From Pseudomonas sp. 8AS (GTDB lineage Bacteria > Pseudomonadota > Gammaproteobacteria > Pseudomonadales > Pseudomonadaceae), in contig NZ_LR733406.1 of NCBI RefSeq assembly GCF_902506505.1, forward strand, positions 1,289,200 through 1,353,199: 64,000 nucleotides of DNA. Reading direction: 5' to 3'. Below are positions 12,647-25,881 of this stretch, piece after piece. Within the stretch, counting starts at the first letter, position 1, and the number at the start of each line of letters is the position of its first letter. The position numbers and the translations under genes are program-made. The notes under the pieces were generated by a model. The model was given only the letters and a program-made list of their open reading frames with translations. It searched no databases and had not been told where the DNA came from.

Positions 12647-13963
12647 ATGATCTCTCTCGAAGCTCGACTGCACGCAGCGCTGCAACCCTGGCTGGCCGCG
12701 CCGGCCTGGCGGGTAGCGCTGTCCGGTGGTCTGGATTCCAGCGTGCTGCTTCACCTGCTGGTGCGTCTGCGCGAGCGCGAGTCGTTGCCTGCGCTTGGCG
12801 CTATCCACGTCCACCACGGGCTGCAGGCGGCGGCCGATGCCTGGTCGGCGCACTGCCGGCAGCTGTGCGCAGCGCTGGGTGTGCCGCTGCAGGTCGAATA
12901 CGTCCGGGTCGAGGCCGGGGCCAGCCTCGAGCGGGCCGCCCGTGAGGCGCGTTATGCCGCGTTCGAGCGCAACCTGGGCGCGGGCGAGCTGCTGCTCACC
13001 GGTCAGCACCGCGATGATCAGGCCGAGACCCTGCTCTTTCGTCTGCTGCGCGGTGCCGGCGTACGCGGCCTGGCCGGCATGCCGGCCCAGCGGGCGCTGG
13101 GCCGTGGCCAGTTGCTGCGACCGTTGCTGGGCGTGTCGCGCGCCGAACTGCAGGCCTATGCCGAGCAGCAGGGGCTGTGCTGGGTGGAGGACCCCTCCAA
13201 TGCCGATAGCCGCCTGGCGCGCAACTTCCTCCGCCACGAGGTGCTGCCGCCGCTGGCGCGGCACTGGCCGCAGGCGCTGCAGAATCTGGCGCGCAGCGCC
13301 GCCCATCTGCGCGAGGCGCAGGGTCTGCTGGATGAACTGGCGGTCGGCGACCTGGCGCCTGCGCGGGGGGCGGGCGAGTTCGCCTGGCTGAACCTGCCCG
13401 TGTTGCAGCTGGCAGCGCTGCGAGAGTTGTCGCCGCCGCGCCAGCGCAATGCCCTGCGCCATTGGCTGGCGCCCCTGACGGCCTTGCCGGACAGCGACCA
13501 CTGGGCCGGCTGGGACGCCTTGCGCGATGCCGGGATCGCTGCCGCGCCGATCTGGCGCCTGGCCGCCGGCGAACTCAGGCGTGCCGACGAACGGTTGTGG
13601 TGGCTGGCCGGCGACTGGCTGCGCCAGCCGCTGGCGCCGGGGCCCTGGGCGGTGCCGGCGCGCCCCATGGCGTTGCCCGGCAATGGCTGGGCCAGCCTGC
13701 AGGGATGCGGGCCGCAGCAGGGGCTGCAGATTCGCTACCGCGTCGGCGGCGAAGTGTTGGCGCTCCCCGGGCGCGGTCATCGCGACCTCAAGCGGCTGCT
13801 CAACGAGCGCGGCGTGCCGGCGTTTGTCCGCGGCCGTTTGCCGCTGCTCTATCGCGGCGAGGAGCTGCTGGCGGTGGCCAACCTGCCGGGAATCGATGGT
13901 TCGCAGCTGGGCGACTGGCGCTTGTGCTGGCAGCCACCGACGAACGCGCAAGGTTTGAGCTGA
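12647..13963 (+). CDS. tilS: TilS, tRNA(Ile)-lysidine synthetase
   Basis: Converts C34 of tRNA-Ile(CAU) to lysidine so that it reads AUA. The 438-residue protein has the PP-loop ATP motif ALSGGLDSSVLLHLL, a TGQHRDDQAET segment, and a C-terminal TilS domain (RVGGEVLALPGRGHRDLKR). The start at 12647 follows the accA terminator closely. The gene is very GC-rich, with long shadow frames on both strands, but this frame alone carries family motifs throughout. Confidence 0.97.
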   Translation: MISLEARLHAALQPWLAAPAWRVALSGGLDSSVLLHLLVRLRERESLPALGAIHVHHGLQAAADAWSAHCRQLCAALGVPLQVEYVRVEAGASLERAAREARYAAFERNLGAGELLLTGQHRDDQAETLLFRLLRGAGVRGLAGMPAQRALGRGQLLRPLLGVSRAELQAYAEQQGLCWVEDPSNADSRLARNFLRHEVLPPLARHWPQALQNLARSAAHLREAQGLLDELAVGDLAPARGAGEFAWLNLPVLQLAALRELSPPRQRNALRHWLAPLTALPDSDHWAGWDALRDAGIAAAPIWRLAAGELRRADERLWWLAGDWLRQPLAPGPWAVPARPMALPGNGWASLQGCGPQQGLQIRYRVGGEVLALPGRGHRDLKRLLNERGVPAFVRGRLPLLYRGEELLAVANLPGIDGSQLGDWRLCWQPPTNAQGLS

Positions 13964-13983
13964 AAGGGCCTTTCCGGTAGACT
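13955..13983 (+). promoter_or_regulatory. Candidate sigma-70 promoter for pyrG
   Basis: TTGAGC (13955-13960) and TAGACT (13978-13983) are separated by 17 bases, upstream of pyrG and overlapping the tilS 3' end. An imperfect hairpin (CTGCGG with CCGCAG, 14008-14032) lies in the predicted leader. The promoter call rests only on the match to consensus. Confidence 0.4.
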
Positions 13984-14093
13984 ACGCTCCCGTCTTGTTA
14001 CTGCTTTCTGCGGATTCCCTCGGAACCCGCAGTGGCTTGCTTATTTCAGGTTGGCCGAGTGTGCCGACCTCGCTTTCACCCCGGCGGCGCTGA

Positions 14094-18057
<3,964 letters not shown>

Positions 18058-18080
18058 CAGTGGTACAAGAAATGGTAGAA

Positions 18081-18098
18081 GGGCAGCGCAAGCTGCCC
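18081..18098 (+). terminator. Terminator upstream of ftsB
   Basis: GGGCAGC pairs with GCTGCCC around a GCAA tetraloop and is followed by TTTGCTT. It lies after the eno palindrome and 12 bases before the first possible ftsB ATG, so it is either the eno terminator or a hairpin in the ftsB leader. Confidence 0.65.
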
Positions 18099-18121
18099 TT
18101 TGCTTATGGATGCTGAGTTCG

Positions 18122-18403
18122 ATGGCTAAAGCTCCCTACTGGTTGTTCCTCGCGCTGCTGCTGGTGCTCTCCGGCCTGCAGTATCGCCTGTGGGTGGGCG
18201 ATGGCAGCCTGGCCCAGGTGGCCGAGCTGAAGCGCCAGATCGACGATCAGAAAGGCGAGAACGAGCGCCTGCTGGAGCGCAATCGCATTCTCGAAGCCGA
18301 GGTCATGGAGCTCAAGCAGGGCACCGAGACCGTCGAGGAGCGGGCGCGCCACGAGCTGGGCATGGTCAAAGAGGGCGAGACCCTCTATCAGCTGGCCGAA
18401 TGA
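18122..18403 (+). CDS. ftsB: FtsB, cell division protein
   Basis: Bitopic division protein that links FtsQ and FtsL in the divisome. The 93-residue form starting at 18122 (MAKAPYWLFLALLLVLSGLQYRLWVG) has one transmembrane helix followed by a periplasmic coiled coil (ELKRQIDDQKGENERLLERN) and the conserved tail HELGMVKEGETLYQL. An in-frame ATG at 18110 would add MLSS; neither has a strong ribosome binding site. The stop overlaps the ispD start by ATGA, the usual ftsB-ispD coupling. Confidence 0.95.
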   Translation: MAKAPYWLFLALLLVLSGLQYRLWVGDGSLAQVAELKRQIDDQKGENERLLERNRILEAEVMELKQGTETVEERARHELGMVKEGETLYQLAE

Positions 18404-19110
18404 GCAGTGCGACCCTGCCGCCGTTCTGGGTGGTGATTCCCGCCGCCGGCATCGGCTCGCGCATGCGCGCCGACCGTCCCAAGCAGTACCTGCAGCTGGC
18501 CGGGCGGAGCATTCTCGAACACACCCTCGACTGTTTTCTCGATCATCCGCAGCTCAAGGGCCTGGTGCTCTGCCTGGCGGCGGACGATCCCTATTGGCCG
18601 GCACTGCCGGGCGCCCTTGATCCGCGCATCCAGCGGGTCGAGGGCGGCGCCGAACGGGCCGACTCGGTACTCAATGGCCTGCTGCAGCTGCTCGAACTGG
18701 GCGCGCAGGAAGGCGACTGGGTGCTGGTGCATGATGCGGCGCGGCCCAACCTGGCGCGTGCCGACCTCGACCTGCTGCTGGCCGAGCTGGCCGATGACCC
18801 GGTCGGCGGCCTGCTGGCGGTGCCGGCGCGCGACACCCTCAAGCGCGCCGGGGCGGATGGCCGGGTGCAGGAGACGGTGGATCGCAGCGTGATCTGGCAG
18901 GCCTTCACCCCGCAGATGTTCCACTTCGCCGCCCTGCATCGCGCCCTGGCCGATGCCTTGGTCGCCGGCGTGGCGGTGACCGACGAGGCCTCGGCCCTGG
19001 AATGGGCCGGCCTGGCGCCGCGCCTGATCGAGGGGCGGGCGGACAATCTGAAGATTACCCGCCCGGAAGACCTGGACTGGCTGCGTCAGCGCTGGGCGCA
19101 CAAGGCCTGA
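18400..19110 (+). CDS. ispD: IspD, 2-C-methyl-D-erythritol 4-phosphate cytidylyltransferase
   Basis: Third step of the MEP isoprenoid pathway, using CTP. The start overlaps the ftsB stop (ATGA), giving 236 residues; a much longer frame running back through ftsB is a shadow. Motifs: VIPAAGIGSRMRADRPKQYL (nucleotide-binding loop), VLVHDAARPNL, and VTDEASALEW near the C-terminus. The typical partner ispF is not next door: a convergent chemoreceptor gene follows. Confidence 0.97.
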   Translation: MSSATLPPFWVVIPAAGIGSRMRADRPKQYLQLAGRSILEHTLDCFLDHPQLKGLVLCLAADDPYWPALPGALDPRIQRVEGGAERADSVLNGLLQLLELGAQEGDWVLVHDAARPNLARADLDLLLAELADDPVGGLLAVPARDTLKRAGADGRVQETVDRSVIWQAFTPQMFHFAALHRALADALVAGVAVTDEASALEWAGLAPRLIEGRADNLKITRPEDLDWLRQRWAHKA

Positions 19111-19123
19111 GCTAAATGCTCAA

Positions 19124-19144
19124 GGCGGGGCAGGGCGCCCCGCC
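19124..19144. terminator. Convergent hairpin between ispD and the chemoreceptor
   Basis: GGCGGGGC pairs with GCCCCGCC around a 5-base loop, in the 45-base gap between two genes that end facing each other. There is no clear T run on either side, so it is at best a weak bidirectional terminator. Confidence 0.5.
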
Positions 19145-19155
19145 CATCGCCTCGC

Positions 19156-21294
19156 TTACACGCGGAACTGGTTGATCAGCCGCCGCTGCTGCTCGGCCAG
19201 CTTGGTCAGCTCGGCGCTGGCCTGGCTGGCCTCGTCGGCGCCGCCGGCCACTTCCCCGGCCACCTGGCCGATGTTGGTGACGTTGCGGTTGATGTCCTCG
19301 GCCACCGCGCTCTGCTCCTCGGCGGCGCTGGCGATCTGGGTGTTCATGTCGTTGATCACCGACACCGCCTGGGTGATCGATTCCAGCGCCTGTGCCGCGG
19401 CGGCGGCCTGCTGCACGCTGTCGTCGGTGCGCGCCTGGCTCTGCTCCATGACGCTGACCACTTCGCGGGTGCCGTGCTGCAGCTGCTGGATCATCGACTG
19501 GATTTCCTCGGTGGCCTGCTGGGTCTTCTGCGCCAGGTTGCGCACCTCGTCGGCGACCACAGCAAACCCGCGGCCCTGTTCGCCGGCGCGGGCCGCCTCG
19601 ATGGCCGCGTTGAGGGCGAGCAGGTTGGTCTGCTCGGCGATGCCGCGGATGGCCACCAGGATCGCGTTGATGTTCTCGCTGTCCTTGGCCAGGGTCTGCA
19701 CCACGCCGGTCGCGCGGCCGATCTCGGTGGCCAGCGAGGCAATCGCGCTGGAGGTCTTCTGCACGATGTGCTTGCCGTCGTTGGCCGAGCGGTCGGCATG
19801 GCTGGCGGCCTCGGCCGCCTGGGTGGCATTGCGCGCCACGTCCTGGGCGGTGGCGGTCATCTCGTGCACGGCGGTGGCGACCTGGTCGATCTCGGCCATC
19901 TGCTTCTGCACGCCCTGGTTGGTGCGGATGGCGATGTCGGCGGTGTATTCCGACGAGTCGCTGACCTTCTGCACCGAGCTGACCACGTCGCGGATCATTT
20001 GCTGCAGCTTGTCGAGAAAGGTGTTGAAGCCCTTGGCGATCTGTCCCAGCTCGTCGGCGCGGTCCACCTGCAGGCGCTTGGTCAGGTCGCCGTCACCCTT
20101 GGCGATATCCTCGAGCATGCCGACCATCTGCCTGAGCGGGTGGGCGATGCCGTAGCCGACGAACCAGATCACCAGCAGGCCGAGGCCGGCGACCAGCAGG
20201 CCGACCAGGGTCATTCCGGCGGTGTCTTCCCGGGCCTGCTCGGCCAGGCCTGATTGCAGCTTCTGCAGGTCGGCGAATACCGCCGCGGTCGGCAGCTCGA
20301 TGGCCAGCGTCCAGCGCGTGCTGGTGCCGGCCACCTTGAACGGCAGCAGCAGCTGGAACTGCTGCTGGTCGTCGTCGAGGTGGAGGATGGGCTGTTCGTC
20401 ACTGCTCTGCTTGAGCTGGTCCAGCAACTCGCCCTGCAGGGCCTTGCTGGCGGGTTGGCCGATCAGGCCGGCATCCTTGGTCGCGGCGATCAGGGTGCCG
20501 TTGGCGGCGATCAGCGCCAGCTCCCCGGCGCCCTGGTAGAGCCCGCTCTTGGCCTGGCCGAGCAGGCCCTGGATGAAGTCCAGGGCCAGGTCGTTGCCCA
20601 CCGCGCCCTTGAACTGGCCGTCGACCAGGATGGGCGCGTTGAAGGAGGCGACCAGCACCTGCTTGCCGCCGAAGTCGTAGGCGGCCGGGTCGACCACGCA
20701 GGGCTGCTTGCTGGCTTTCGGGCACAGGTAGAATTCGCCCTCGCGCACGCCGGTGGGCAGCATCTTCTCGCTTTCCATCAGGCCGGCCGTCAGCGGTTCC
20801 AGCTTCAGGGCGTTGCCGTCGCGGTACCACCAGGGCATGAAGCGGCCGCTCTCGTCGTAGCCGCTGTCCTTCTGCCCGGCGTACAGGTCGTCGTCCTGGT
20901 CGAAGGCATTGGGCTCCCAGCCGATGTACAGGTCGATCAGTTCGGGGTGCTTGCCCAGGTAGACGCCGGTCAGGGTGGACAGCTCTTCACGGCTCAGGCT
21001 GACGGCTGGTGTGCCGTCGGCATTGGCGCTCATCTGGCTGTTGAGGGTGGCCAGGGACTTGGACAGGTTCATCGGTGCTTCGAACTGCTGCTGCAGGCTG
21101 CCGACTTGGGCCAGGGCCAGGGCGATCAGGCGCTGGTCGATCACCTGTTCGAGCAATACCCGGGTGCGCTCATGCACCAGTTCCTGGGTGCGCGAGCCGG
21201 CGAATAGGGCGTACAGCACCAGGGCGATGACGACGGCGAGCACGCTGGCGCCGGCCAGCACGACCACGGAAAACTGGATGGACTTGAAGCGCAT
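19156..21294 (-). CDS. Methyl-accepting chemotaxis protein with periplasmic Cache domain
   Basis: Transmembrane chemoreceptor of 712 residues. Transmembrane helix 1 (about 8-32) and helix 2 (about 361-383) flank a large ligand-binding domain with dCache-like features ([45 protein letters not shown]). HAMP follows ([25 protein letters not shown]), then the signalling hairpin with the invariant tip [20 protein letters not shown]. No CheR-binding pentapeptide is at the C-terminus (LINQFRV). The ligand cannot be read from sequence. A sigma-28-like promoter lies upstream. Confidence 0.93.
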   Translation of the reverse strand: MRFKSIQFSVVVLAGASVLAVVIALVLYALFAGSRTQELVHERTRVLLEQVIDQRLIALALAQVGSLQQQFEAPMNLSKSLATLNSQMSANADGTPAVSLSREELSTLTGVYLGKHPELIDLYIGWEPNAFDQDDDLYAGQKDSGYDESGRFMPWWYRDGNALKLEPLTAGLMESEKMLPTGVREGEFYLCPKASKQPCVVDPAAYDFGGKQVLVASFNAPILVDGQFKGAVGNDLALDFIQGLLGQAKSGLYQGAGELALIAANGTLIAATKDAGLIGQPASKALQGELLDQLKQSSDEQPILHLDDDQQQFQLLLPFKVAGTSTRWTLAIELPTAAVFADLQKLQSGLAEQAREDTAGMTLVGLLVAGLGLLVIWFVGYGIAHPLRQMVGMLEDIAKGDGDLTKRLQVDRADELGQIAKGFNTFLDKLQQMIRDVVSSVQKVSDSSEYTADIAIRTNQGVQKQMAEIDQVATAVHEMTATAQDVARNATQAAEAASHADRSANDGKHIVQKTSSAIASLATEIGRATGVVQTLAKDSENINAILVAIRGIAEQTNLLALNAAIEAARAGEQGRGFAVVADEVRNLAQKTQQATEEIQSMIQQLQHGTREVVSVMEQSQARTDDSVQQAAAAAQALESITQAVSVINDMNTQIASAAEEQSAVAEDINRNVTNIGQVAGEVAGGADEASQASAELTKLAEQQRRLINQFRV

Positions 21295-21333
21295 AGGGAC
21301 TCCACAACGATCGAGTTGTAACCTGTCCCTGGC

Positions 21334-21361
21334 TTATCGGCCGCGCTGGGTTAAAGCATTA
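21334..21361 (-). promoter_or_regulatory. Sigma-28 (FliA) type promoter for the chemoreceptor
   Basis: On the minus strand, GCCGATAA (21341-21334) is a perfect FliA -10 element, with TAATGCTT (21361-21354) 12 bases upstream matching six of eight positions of the -35 consensus TAAAGTTT. A start near 21327 would give a leader of about 33 bases carrying GGAG before the ATG at 21294. The match ties the receptor to late flagellar gene expression. Confidence 0.75.
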
Positions 21362-21473
21362 GCGCGGCCATGCAACTAGCAAAGATCGCCGCGGGTCATA
21401 GTGCAAACGGTGCGGGTTGTCCCGCGGCCGAGGCCGACCTAGCATGAGCCACCTGTGATGACGGAGGAACACC

Positions 21474-22295
21474 ATGATTACCCCATTGCGCCTGGCTGGA
21501 GTGGCTGTCTGCGGATTGCTCGCAGCCTGTCAGGCGGTCAACACCACCAGCGGCGGCGCCGTTGGGGTCGAACGCAAGCAGTACATGTTCAGCATGCTGT
21601 CGACCCAGCAGGTCAACCAGATGTATGCGCAGTCCTACCAGCAGACCCTGGGGGAGGCCTCGACCAAGGGTGTGCTGGACAAGAGCAGCCAGAATGCCCG
21701 GCGCCTGCAGGCGATTGCCGACCGCCTGATCCGCCAGGCGCCGATCTTCCGCGCCGATGCGGCGCAGTGGCAGTGGGAGGTCAACCTGATCGACAGCCCG
21801 GAGCTGAACGCCAACTGCGGCCCCGGCGGCAAGATCATCTTCTACAGCGGCCTGATCGAGAAGCTGCGGCTGTCCGATGACGAGATCGCCGCGGTGATGG
21901 GCCACGAGATCGCCCATGCCCTGCGCGAGCACAGCCGCGAGGCGATGTCCAAGGCCTACGGCGTCGAACTGGCCAAGCAGGGTGCTGGCGCCTTGCTGGG
22001 GCTGGGGTCCGACAGCATGGTCCTGGCCGATGCCGCGGTGGAGTACGGCATGACCCTGCCCAACAGCCGCGGCAACGAGAACGAGGCGGATATCATCGGT
22101 CTGGAACTGGCGGCGCGCGCCGGCTTCGACCCCAATGCGGCGATCAGCCTGTGGCAGAAGATGAGCAGTGCCGGTGGCGGCGCGCCGCCGGAGTTCATGA
22201 GCACCCACCCGTCCTCCGGCAGCCGCATCGCGGCCTTGCAGGCGGCGATTCCCAAGGTCATGCCGCTGTACCAGCAGGCCCGGGGCCGGCAGTAA
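21474..22295 (+). CDS. M48 family metalloprotease, lipoprotein (LoiP/YggG-like)
   Basis: Predicted outer-membrane lipoprotein zinc protease of 273 residues. The signal peptide ends in the lipobox LLAACQ (Cys at about 20). The zinc site is GHEIAHALREHS, with the third ligand in NENEADIIGLELA. It is close in layout to E. coli LoiP/YcaL, small M48 proteases of envelope quality control, and lacks the TPR region of BepA. GGAGG precedes the start. Function in this organism is inferred from family only. Confidence 0.88.
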   Translation: MITPLRLAGVAVCGLLAACQAVNTTSGGAVGVERKQYMFSMLSTQQVNQMYAQSYQQTLGEASTKGVLDKSSQNARRLQAIADRLIRQAPIFRADAAQWQWEVNLIDSPELNANCGPGGKIIFYSGLIEKLRLSDDEIAAVMGHEIAHALREHSREAMSKAYGVELAKQGAGALLGLGSDSMVLADAAVEYGMTLPNSRGNENEADIIGLELAARAGFDPNAAISLWQKMSSAGGGAPPEFMSTHPSSGSRIAALQAAIPKVMPLYQQARGRQ

Positions 22296-22304
22296 CGGCA
22301 CGCA

Positions 22305-22324
22305 CCGGCGCCGTTGCGCGCCGG
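22305..22324. terminator. Convergent hairpin after the M48 protease gene
   Basis: CCGGCGC pairs with GCGCCGG around a six-base loop in the 53-base gap between two convergent genes. No T run follows, so its efficiency as a terminator is uncertain. Confidence 0.4.
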
Positions 22325-22348
22325 TTCGTCAGGGGTTGGTGCGCGGGC

Positions 22349-22792
22349 TCAGGGCAGGGCTTTCTCGGTGAACGGCTGGGTCTGCAGGCCGAGCTGGGAG
22401 CGAAAGCTTTCCATGTCGAACATGGTGCAGATCTCGTGGATATCGCCGGCCGGGGTCAGGTTCCAGAAGGCCATGGCCGAGATGCTCATCACCTTGTCGC
22501 TCGGCGGATAGCCCAGGGCAGGTTTCTGGATGGTGCCGATCAGGGTGCTCCAGGTCACCACCTTGTGGCCTTCGGCGATGCATTCCTCGAGCACCACTTC
22601 CAGGTCGGGCATGGCGCTGCGGATGTCCAATACCATCTGCACGTAGGCCGCGCTGTTCAGCGGCCGGCCGATGAACGAACTCTTGTAGAGAAAGTCCGGG
22701 CTGTGCAACTGCTCGGCCAGGGCCAGCCGACCCTTGTTCCATGACAGGTCGATGTGCTGGCGCACGCGCTTCTTCATCTCTTCCAGTGACAT
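22349..22792 (-). CDS. SnoaL-like/ester cyclase family protein
   Basis: A 147-residue protein of the NTF2-like cone fold, resembling SnoaL-type polyketide cyclases (SSFIGRPLNSAAYVQMV, IRSAMPDLEVVLEECIAEGHKVV, PAGDIHEICTMFDME). The start at 22792 is chosen because GAGGAG lies just upstream and an 11-codon extension would include it. Such proteins are often uncharacterised enzymes of small-molecule metabolism; no neighbour suggests a polyketide pathway. The gene sits alone between convergent M48 and the downstream end of the manganese exporter gene. Confidence 0.7.
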   Translation of the reverse strand: MSLEEMKKRVRQHIDLSWNKGRLALAEQLHSPDFLYKSSFIGRPLNSAAYVQMVLDIRSAMPDLEVVLEECIAEGHKVVTWSTLIGTIQKPALGYPPSDKVMSISAMAFWNLTPAGDIHEICTMFDMESFRSQLGLQTQPFTEKALP

Positions 22793-22898
22793 GTACTGCT
22801 CCTCAGTCAGGCGGGGACTGTGCAACTCCTTGCACAGCTTACCAGCCCGATCCGGGGCGGTGACTGGCCCGACCGGCGGCCTGCGGCGCGGCTTATCC

Positions 22899-23483
22899 TC
22901 AGAGACTGCCGACCAGGCCCAGTGCTTGACAGGCTGCGTAGATCGCCAGGGCCAGGAAGCAGGCGGCGGCGAGGCGATGAATGAGCGTCAGCGGCAGACG
23001 ATCGGCAGCGAAATGCCCGGCCAGGACCACCGGCACGTTGGCCAGCAGCATGCCCAGCGTGGTGCCGGCGACCACCATGAACAGGTGCTGGTACTGGGCA
23101 GCCAGCATCACGGTGGCGATCTGGGTCTTGTCGCCCATCTCGGCGATGAAGAAGGCGATCAGCGTGGTGAGGAACGGGCCGTAGCGTTTGAGGGCGGAGG
23201 TTTCGTCGTCGTCCAGCTTGTCCGGGATCAGGGTCCAGACGGCCACGGCGGCGAAGCAGGCGGCGAGGATCCAGCTCAGGGTGGTCGGCGAGAACAGCCC
23301 GGCAACCCAGTGGCCCACCGCGCCGGCGACGAAGTGGTTGGCCAGGGTGGCGATGACGATGCCCCAGATGATCGGCCAGGGCCGGCGGAAACGTGCGGCC
23401 AGGACCAGCGCGAGCAGCTGCGTCTTGTCGCCGATTTCGGCCAGGGCAACGATTCCGGTGGAGACGAACAGGGATTCCAGCAT
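22899..23483 (-). CDS. TMEM165/GDT1 family manganese exporter
   Basis: Inner-membrane cation exporter of 194 residues with six predicted helices in two repeats. Each repeat carries the family signature: EIGDKTQLLALVLAARF (N half) and EMGDKTQIATVMLAAQY (C half), whose acidic residues bind the cation. GDT1 proteins move Mn2+ or Ca2+; here the upstream yybP-ykoY riboswitch points to Mn2+. The start has TTAGGA 10 bases upstream. The name mntP belongs to another family, so no symbol is given. Confidence 0.9.
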   Translation of the reverse strand: MLESLFVSTGIVALAEIGDKTQLLALVLAARFRRPWPIIWGIVIATLANHFVAGAVGHWVAGLFSPTTLSWILAACFAAVAVWTLIPDKLDDDETSALKRYGPFLTTLIAFFIAEMGDKTQIATVMLAAQYQHLFMVVAGTTLGMLLANVPVVLAGHFAADRLPLTLIHRLAAACFLALAIYAACQALGLVGSL

Positions 23484-23516
23484 CAGGCATTCCTAAGGGG
23501 CGGGTTCGACGGTTGG

Positions 23517-23680
23517 CTATGACACGTACGACCTCCCCGCCCCGGGTAAGGTGTGCGTGTCATAGGTCTTGTCAAACCCAGGCCTGCTGCAGGCCGGAGG
23601 TCGCATGCGCCATGCTCTGTGGAGCAAGTGTGTTGACGCATGCCGGGTGAGCGGGCGCTCACGGGAGACTACTCCCCTAG
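23517..23680 (-). promoter_or_regulatory. yybP-ykoY manganese riboswitch
   Basis: On the minus strand the leader opens with GGGGAGTAG (about 23677-23669), continues with GGCATGCGTCAACAC and GGCGCATGC, and closes with GTTTGACAAGACCTATGACACG, the conserved aptamer elements of this class. The 3' side forms a hairpin whose outer stem CTATGACACG/CGTGTCATAG is perfect (23517-23565). No T run follows the hairpin, so control of ribosome access is more likely than termination. The only gene downstream is the GDT1-type exporter, a classic target of this Mn2+-sensing switch. Boundaries are approximate. Confidence 0.9.
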
Positions 23681-23690
23681 GACGGGCGGC

Positions 23691-23719
23691 ATTGTGCCCA
23701 ACTCGCTCTGCTTGGGCAA
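23691..23719 (-). promoter_or_regulatory. Candidate promoter of the manganese riboswitch transcript
   Basis: TTGCCC (23719-23714) and CACAAT (23696-23691) are spaced by 17 bases on the minus strand. Transcription would begin near 23684, only a few bases before the aptamer begins, which is the position expected for a riboswitch leader. Confidence 0.55.
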
Positions 23720-23750
23720 CCCACGTGGGACGTTTGCTTCCGAGTGGTCG

Positions 23751-23786
23751 AGTGAAACCCGCGGTAGCGCTGGCGTGGGTTTCGCT
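23751..23786 (-). terminator. Hairpin after rsmC
   Basis: GAAACCC (23754-23760) pairs with GGGTTTC (23777-23783), extended by three more pairs including a G.T. It lies 15 bases beyond the rsmC stop on the minus strand. There is no strong T tract. The 315-base gap from 23484 to 23798 is fully accounted for by this hairpin, the promoter and the riboswitch. Confidence 0.5.
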
Positions 23787-23798
23787 CGCCCTCTCGGT

Positions 23799-24797
23799 CT
23801 AGCGACGAATGGCGCGGTAGATGCGAAAACCCTCGGCGTCCTTGAGCGTCTGGCAGCTACCCAGGTGCTGCTCGATCAGCGGCGGGTATTTGAGGAAGCT
23901 GTTGGCCACCAGGCGCAACTCGCCGCCCGGCTGCAGGTGCTGGGCGGCCTGGCGCAGCAGCTGCTCGGTGGCCTGGTAGCTGGTGTGCACGCCCTGGTGG
24001 AACGGCGGGTTGCTGAGGATGGCGGCCAGTCTGCTGGGTGCCGCGTCGATGCCGTCGCCGGCGATCACCTCGGCCTCCAGGCCGTTGGCGGCCAGGGTCA
24101 GGCGGCTGCTGGCGACGGCGAAGGCGTCCACGTCCAGCAGGCTGACCTGGCTGTGCGGATAGCGGCGCTTGAGCGTGGCGCCGAGCACCCCGGCGCCGCA
24201 GCCGAAGTCGAGCAGATGGCCGGCCGGCAGATCGTCGAGCTGTTCGAGCAGCAGGGCGGTGCCGCGATCCAGGCGACCATGGCTGAACACGCCCGGCAGG
24301 CTGACCACCTGCAGCGGGCCATCGTGCAGCTGCAGCTGGTAGTGTCGGGCCAGGCCTTCCAGGTCGGGGCTGGCCGGCGCCCGGCTCACGCTGACCTGCC
24401 ACAGCTGGCAGTGGCGGGCGCTGTCCAGCTTGCGTGCATGGCCATAGGTTGCCAGCTGTTTGGCCGCGCGCTCGATACCGCCACGTTTCTCGCCGACCAG
24501 AAACAGCTCGCGGCCGTCCAGGCGGGCGGCCAGGGCCTGCAGCAGGTAGTCGGTCAGCTCGCGCGACTTCGGCAGGAACAGCACGGCGCTATCAAATGCG
24601 CGCTCGGGAACAGCAGTGCCGAACTGGCAGCGCCCGGCGAAACGGGCCTGCAGCAGGGCCTGTTCGCCGGCGTGCCAGCTCCAGCCGCGGGCGCCCGACA
24701 GCCGGCCGAGCAGGTCGTCGGCGGGCAGCCCGGCGAGCAGCAGCGGGCCTTGGAACAGCTCCGCCTGGCGCAGCAGTACTTCGCTTCGTGGGTCCAT
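23799..24797 (-). CDS. rsmC: RsmC, 16S rRNA m2G1207 methyltransferase
   Basis: Methylates G1207 of 16S rRNA in the 30S subunit using SAM. The start at 24797 ([17 protein letters not shown]) is preceded by GGAG and gives 332 residues; a longer frame upstream overlaps the next gene. The C-terminal catalytic domain has the SAM-binding [18 protein letters not shown] and the substrate motif [10 protein letters not shown]. The N-terminal half is the degenerate duplicate typical of RsmC. Confidence 0.95.
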   Translation of the reverse strand: MDPRSEVLLRQAELFQGPLLLAGLPADDLLGRLSGARGWSWHAGEQALLQARFAGRCQFGTAVPERAFDSAVLFLPKSRELTDYLLQALAARLDGRELFLVGEKRGGIERAAKQLATYGHARKLDSARHCQLWQVSVSRAPASPDLEGLARHYQLQLHDGPLQVVSLPGVFSHGRLDRGTALLLEQLDDLPAGHLLDFGCGAGVLGATLKRRYPHSQVSLLDVDAFAVASSRLTLAANGLEAEVIAGDGIDAAPSRLAAILSNPPFHQGVHTSYQATEQLLRQAAQHLQPGGELRLVANSFLKYPPLIEQHLGSCQTLKDAEGFRIYRAIRR

Positions 24798-24832
24798 GGG
24801 CGGCACTCCGCTCGGGAAAAAGGGCGCGTAGC

Positions 24833-25798
24833 TTAGCCGACCACTCGTTGCGCTGCACCGGCGAAGAAGGCCTGGGCATTCTCCGCCAGCTGGCTGACGA
24901 TGCGCTGGCGCGCCTCGCGGCTGCCCCAGGCGTTGTGCGGGGTGACGATCAGGCGCGGGATGTCGGCGGCCAGCAGCGGGTTGCCGTGGCGCGGCGGTTC
25001 CTCGCTGAGCACGTCGCAGGCCGCGCCGCCCAGGTGACCGGCGCGCAGGGCGTCGGCCAGCGCCTGCTCGTCGATCAGGCCGCCGCGGGCGGTGTTGATC
25101 AGCAGCGCCTGGGGTTTCATCAGGGCCAGTTCGGCGGCGCCGATCAGGTTGCGCGTCTGCTCGGTGAGCGGGCAGTGCAGGCTCAGGGCATCGACCTGGG
25201 GCAGCAGTTCGGCCAGCGCCAGGCGGTCGGCGCGGGCCGGGCGGCCGGGCAGGGCGCCAAGCAACACGCGCATGCCCAGGGCTTCGGCCAGGCGGGCGAA
25301 GGCGCCGCCCAGTTCGCCATGGCCGAGCAGGCCGAGGGTCTTGCCCTGCAGTTCGATGATCGGGAAGTCCAGCAGGCAGAACTGGCTGGCCCGTTGCCAG
25401 GCCCCGCCGCGCACGGCGGCCTGGTAGTCCGGCAGGCGGGTGGCCAGGGCGAGCAGCAGCATCAGGCAGTGCTGGGCGACCGAGGGCGTGCCGTAGCCCT
25501 GGCAGTTGCACACGCGGATGCTCAGCTGGCGCGCCGCGTCGAGGTCGACATTGTTGGTGCCGGTGGCGGCGATCAGGATCAGCTTGAGCTGCGGGCAGGC
25601 GGCTAGGGTCTGGGCGTCGAGGCGGACCTTGTTGCTGATCGCTACCTGGGCGCCCCGCAGGCGTTCCACTACCTGGTCCGGGGTGCTGCCGTCATGCAGG
25701 GTCAGGCTGGCGAAGGCCTGGCGCAGGGGCGTCAGGTCGAGGTCGCCGAGGTCGAGCGAGTGGTGGTCGAGGAAGACCGCATGGGCGCTGTTGTGCAT
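24833..25798 (-). CDS. 2-hydroxyacid dehydrogenase (glycerate dehydrogenase-like)
   Basis: NAD(P)-dependent D-2-hydroxyacid dehydrogenase of 321 residues. The start [20 protein letters not shown] at 25798 is chosen; the frame extends 22 poor codons further. Rossmann motif [19 protein letters not shown], the catalytic Arg in [11 protein letters not shown], Glu in LSEEPP and His in VTPHNAWGS are all present. The set resembles HprA-type hydroxypyruvate/glyoxylate reductases, but substrate cannot be fixed from sequence. It ends 35 bases before rsmC on the same strand. Confidence 0.87.
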   Translation of the reverse strand: MHNSAHAVFLDHHSLDLGDLDLTPLRQAFASLTLHDGSTPDQVVERLRGAQVAISNKVRLDAQTLAACPQLKLILIAATGTNNVDLDAARQLSIRVCNCQGYGTPSVAQHCLMLLLALATRLPDYQAAVRGGAWQRASQFCLLDFPIIELQGKTLGLLGHGELGGAFARLAEALGMRVLLGALPGRPARADRLALAELLPQVDALSLHCPLTEQTRNLIGAAELALMKPQALLINTARGGLIDEQALADALRAGHLGGAACDVLSEEPPRHGNPLLAADIPRLIVTPHNAWGSREARQRIVSQLAENAQAFFAGAAQRVVG

Positions 25799-25881
25799 CA
25801 GCTGTACCTGTTGTCGGCAAGGGGGATTGGCGTAAGGTTGCCAGCCTGAGTCGGTCTTTCCCACTGTTCGTTGGAGGTTGC

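Noticed and set aside
23640..24836. A 398-codon plus-strand frame over the riboswitch and rsmC
   Set aside because: The minus strand carries rsmC with full catalytic motifs; the plus frame has none and crosses the riboswitch.
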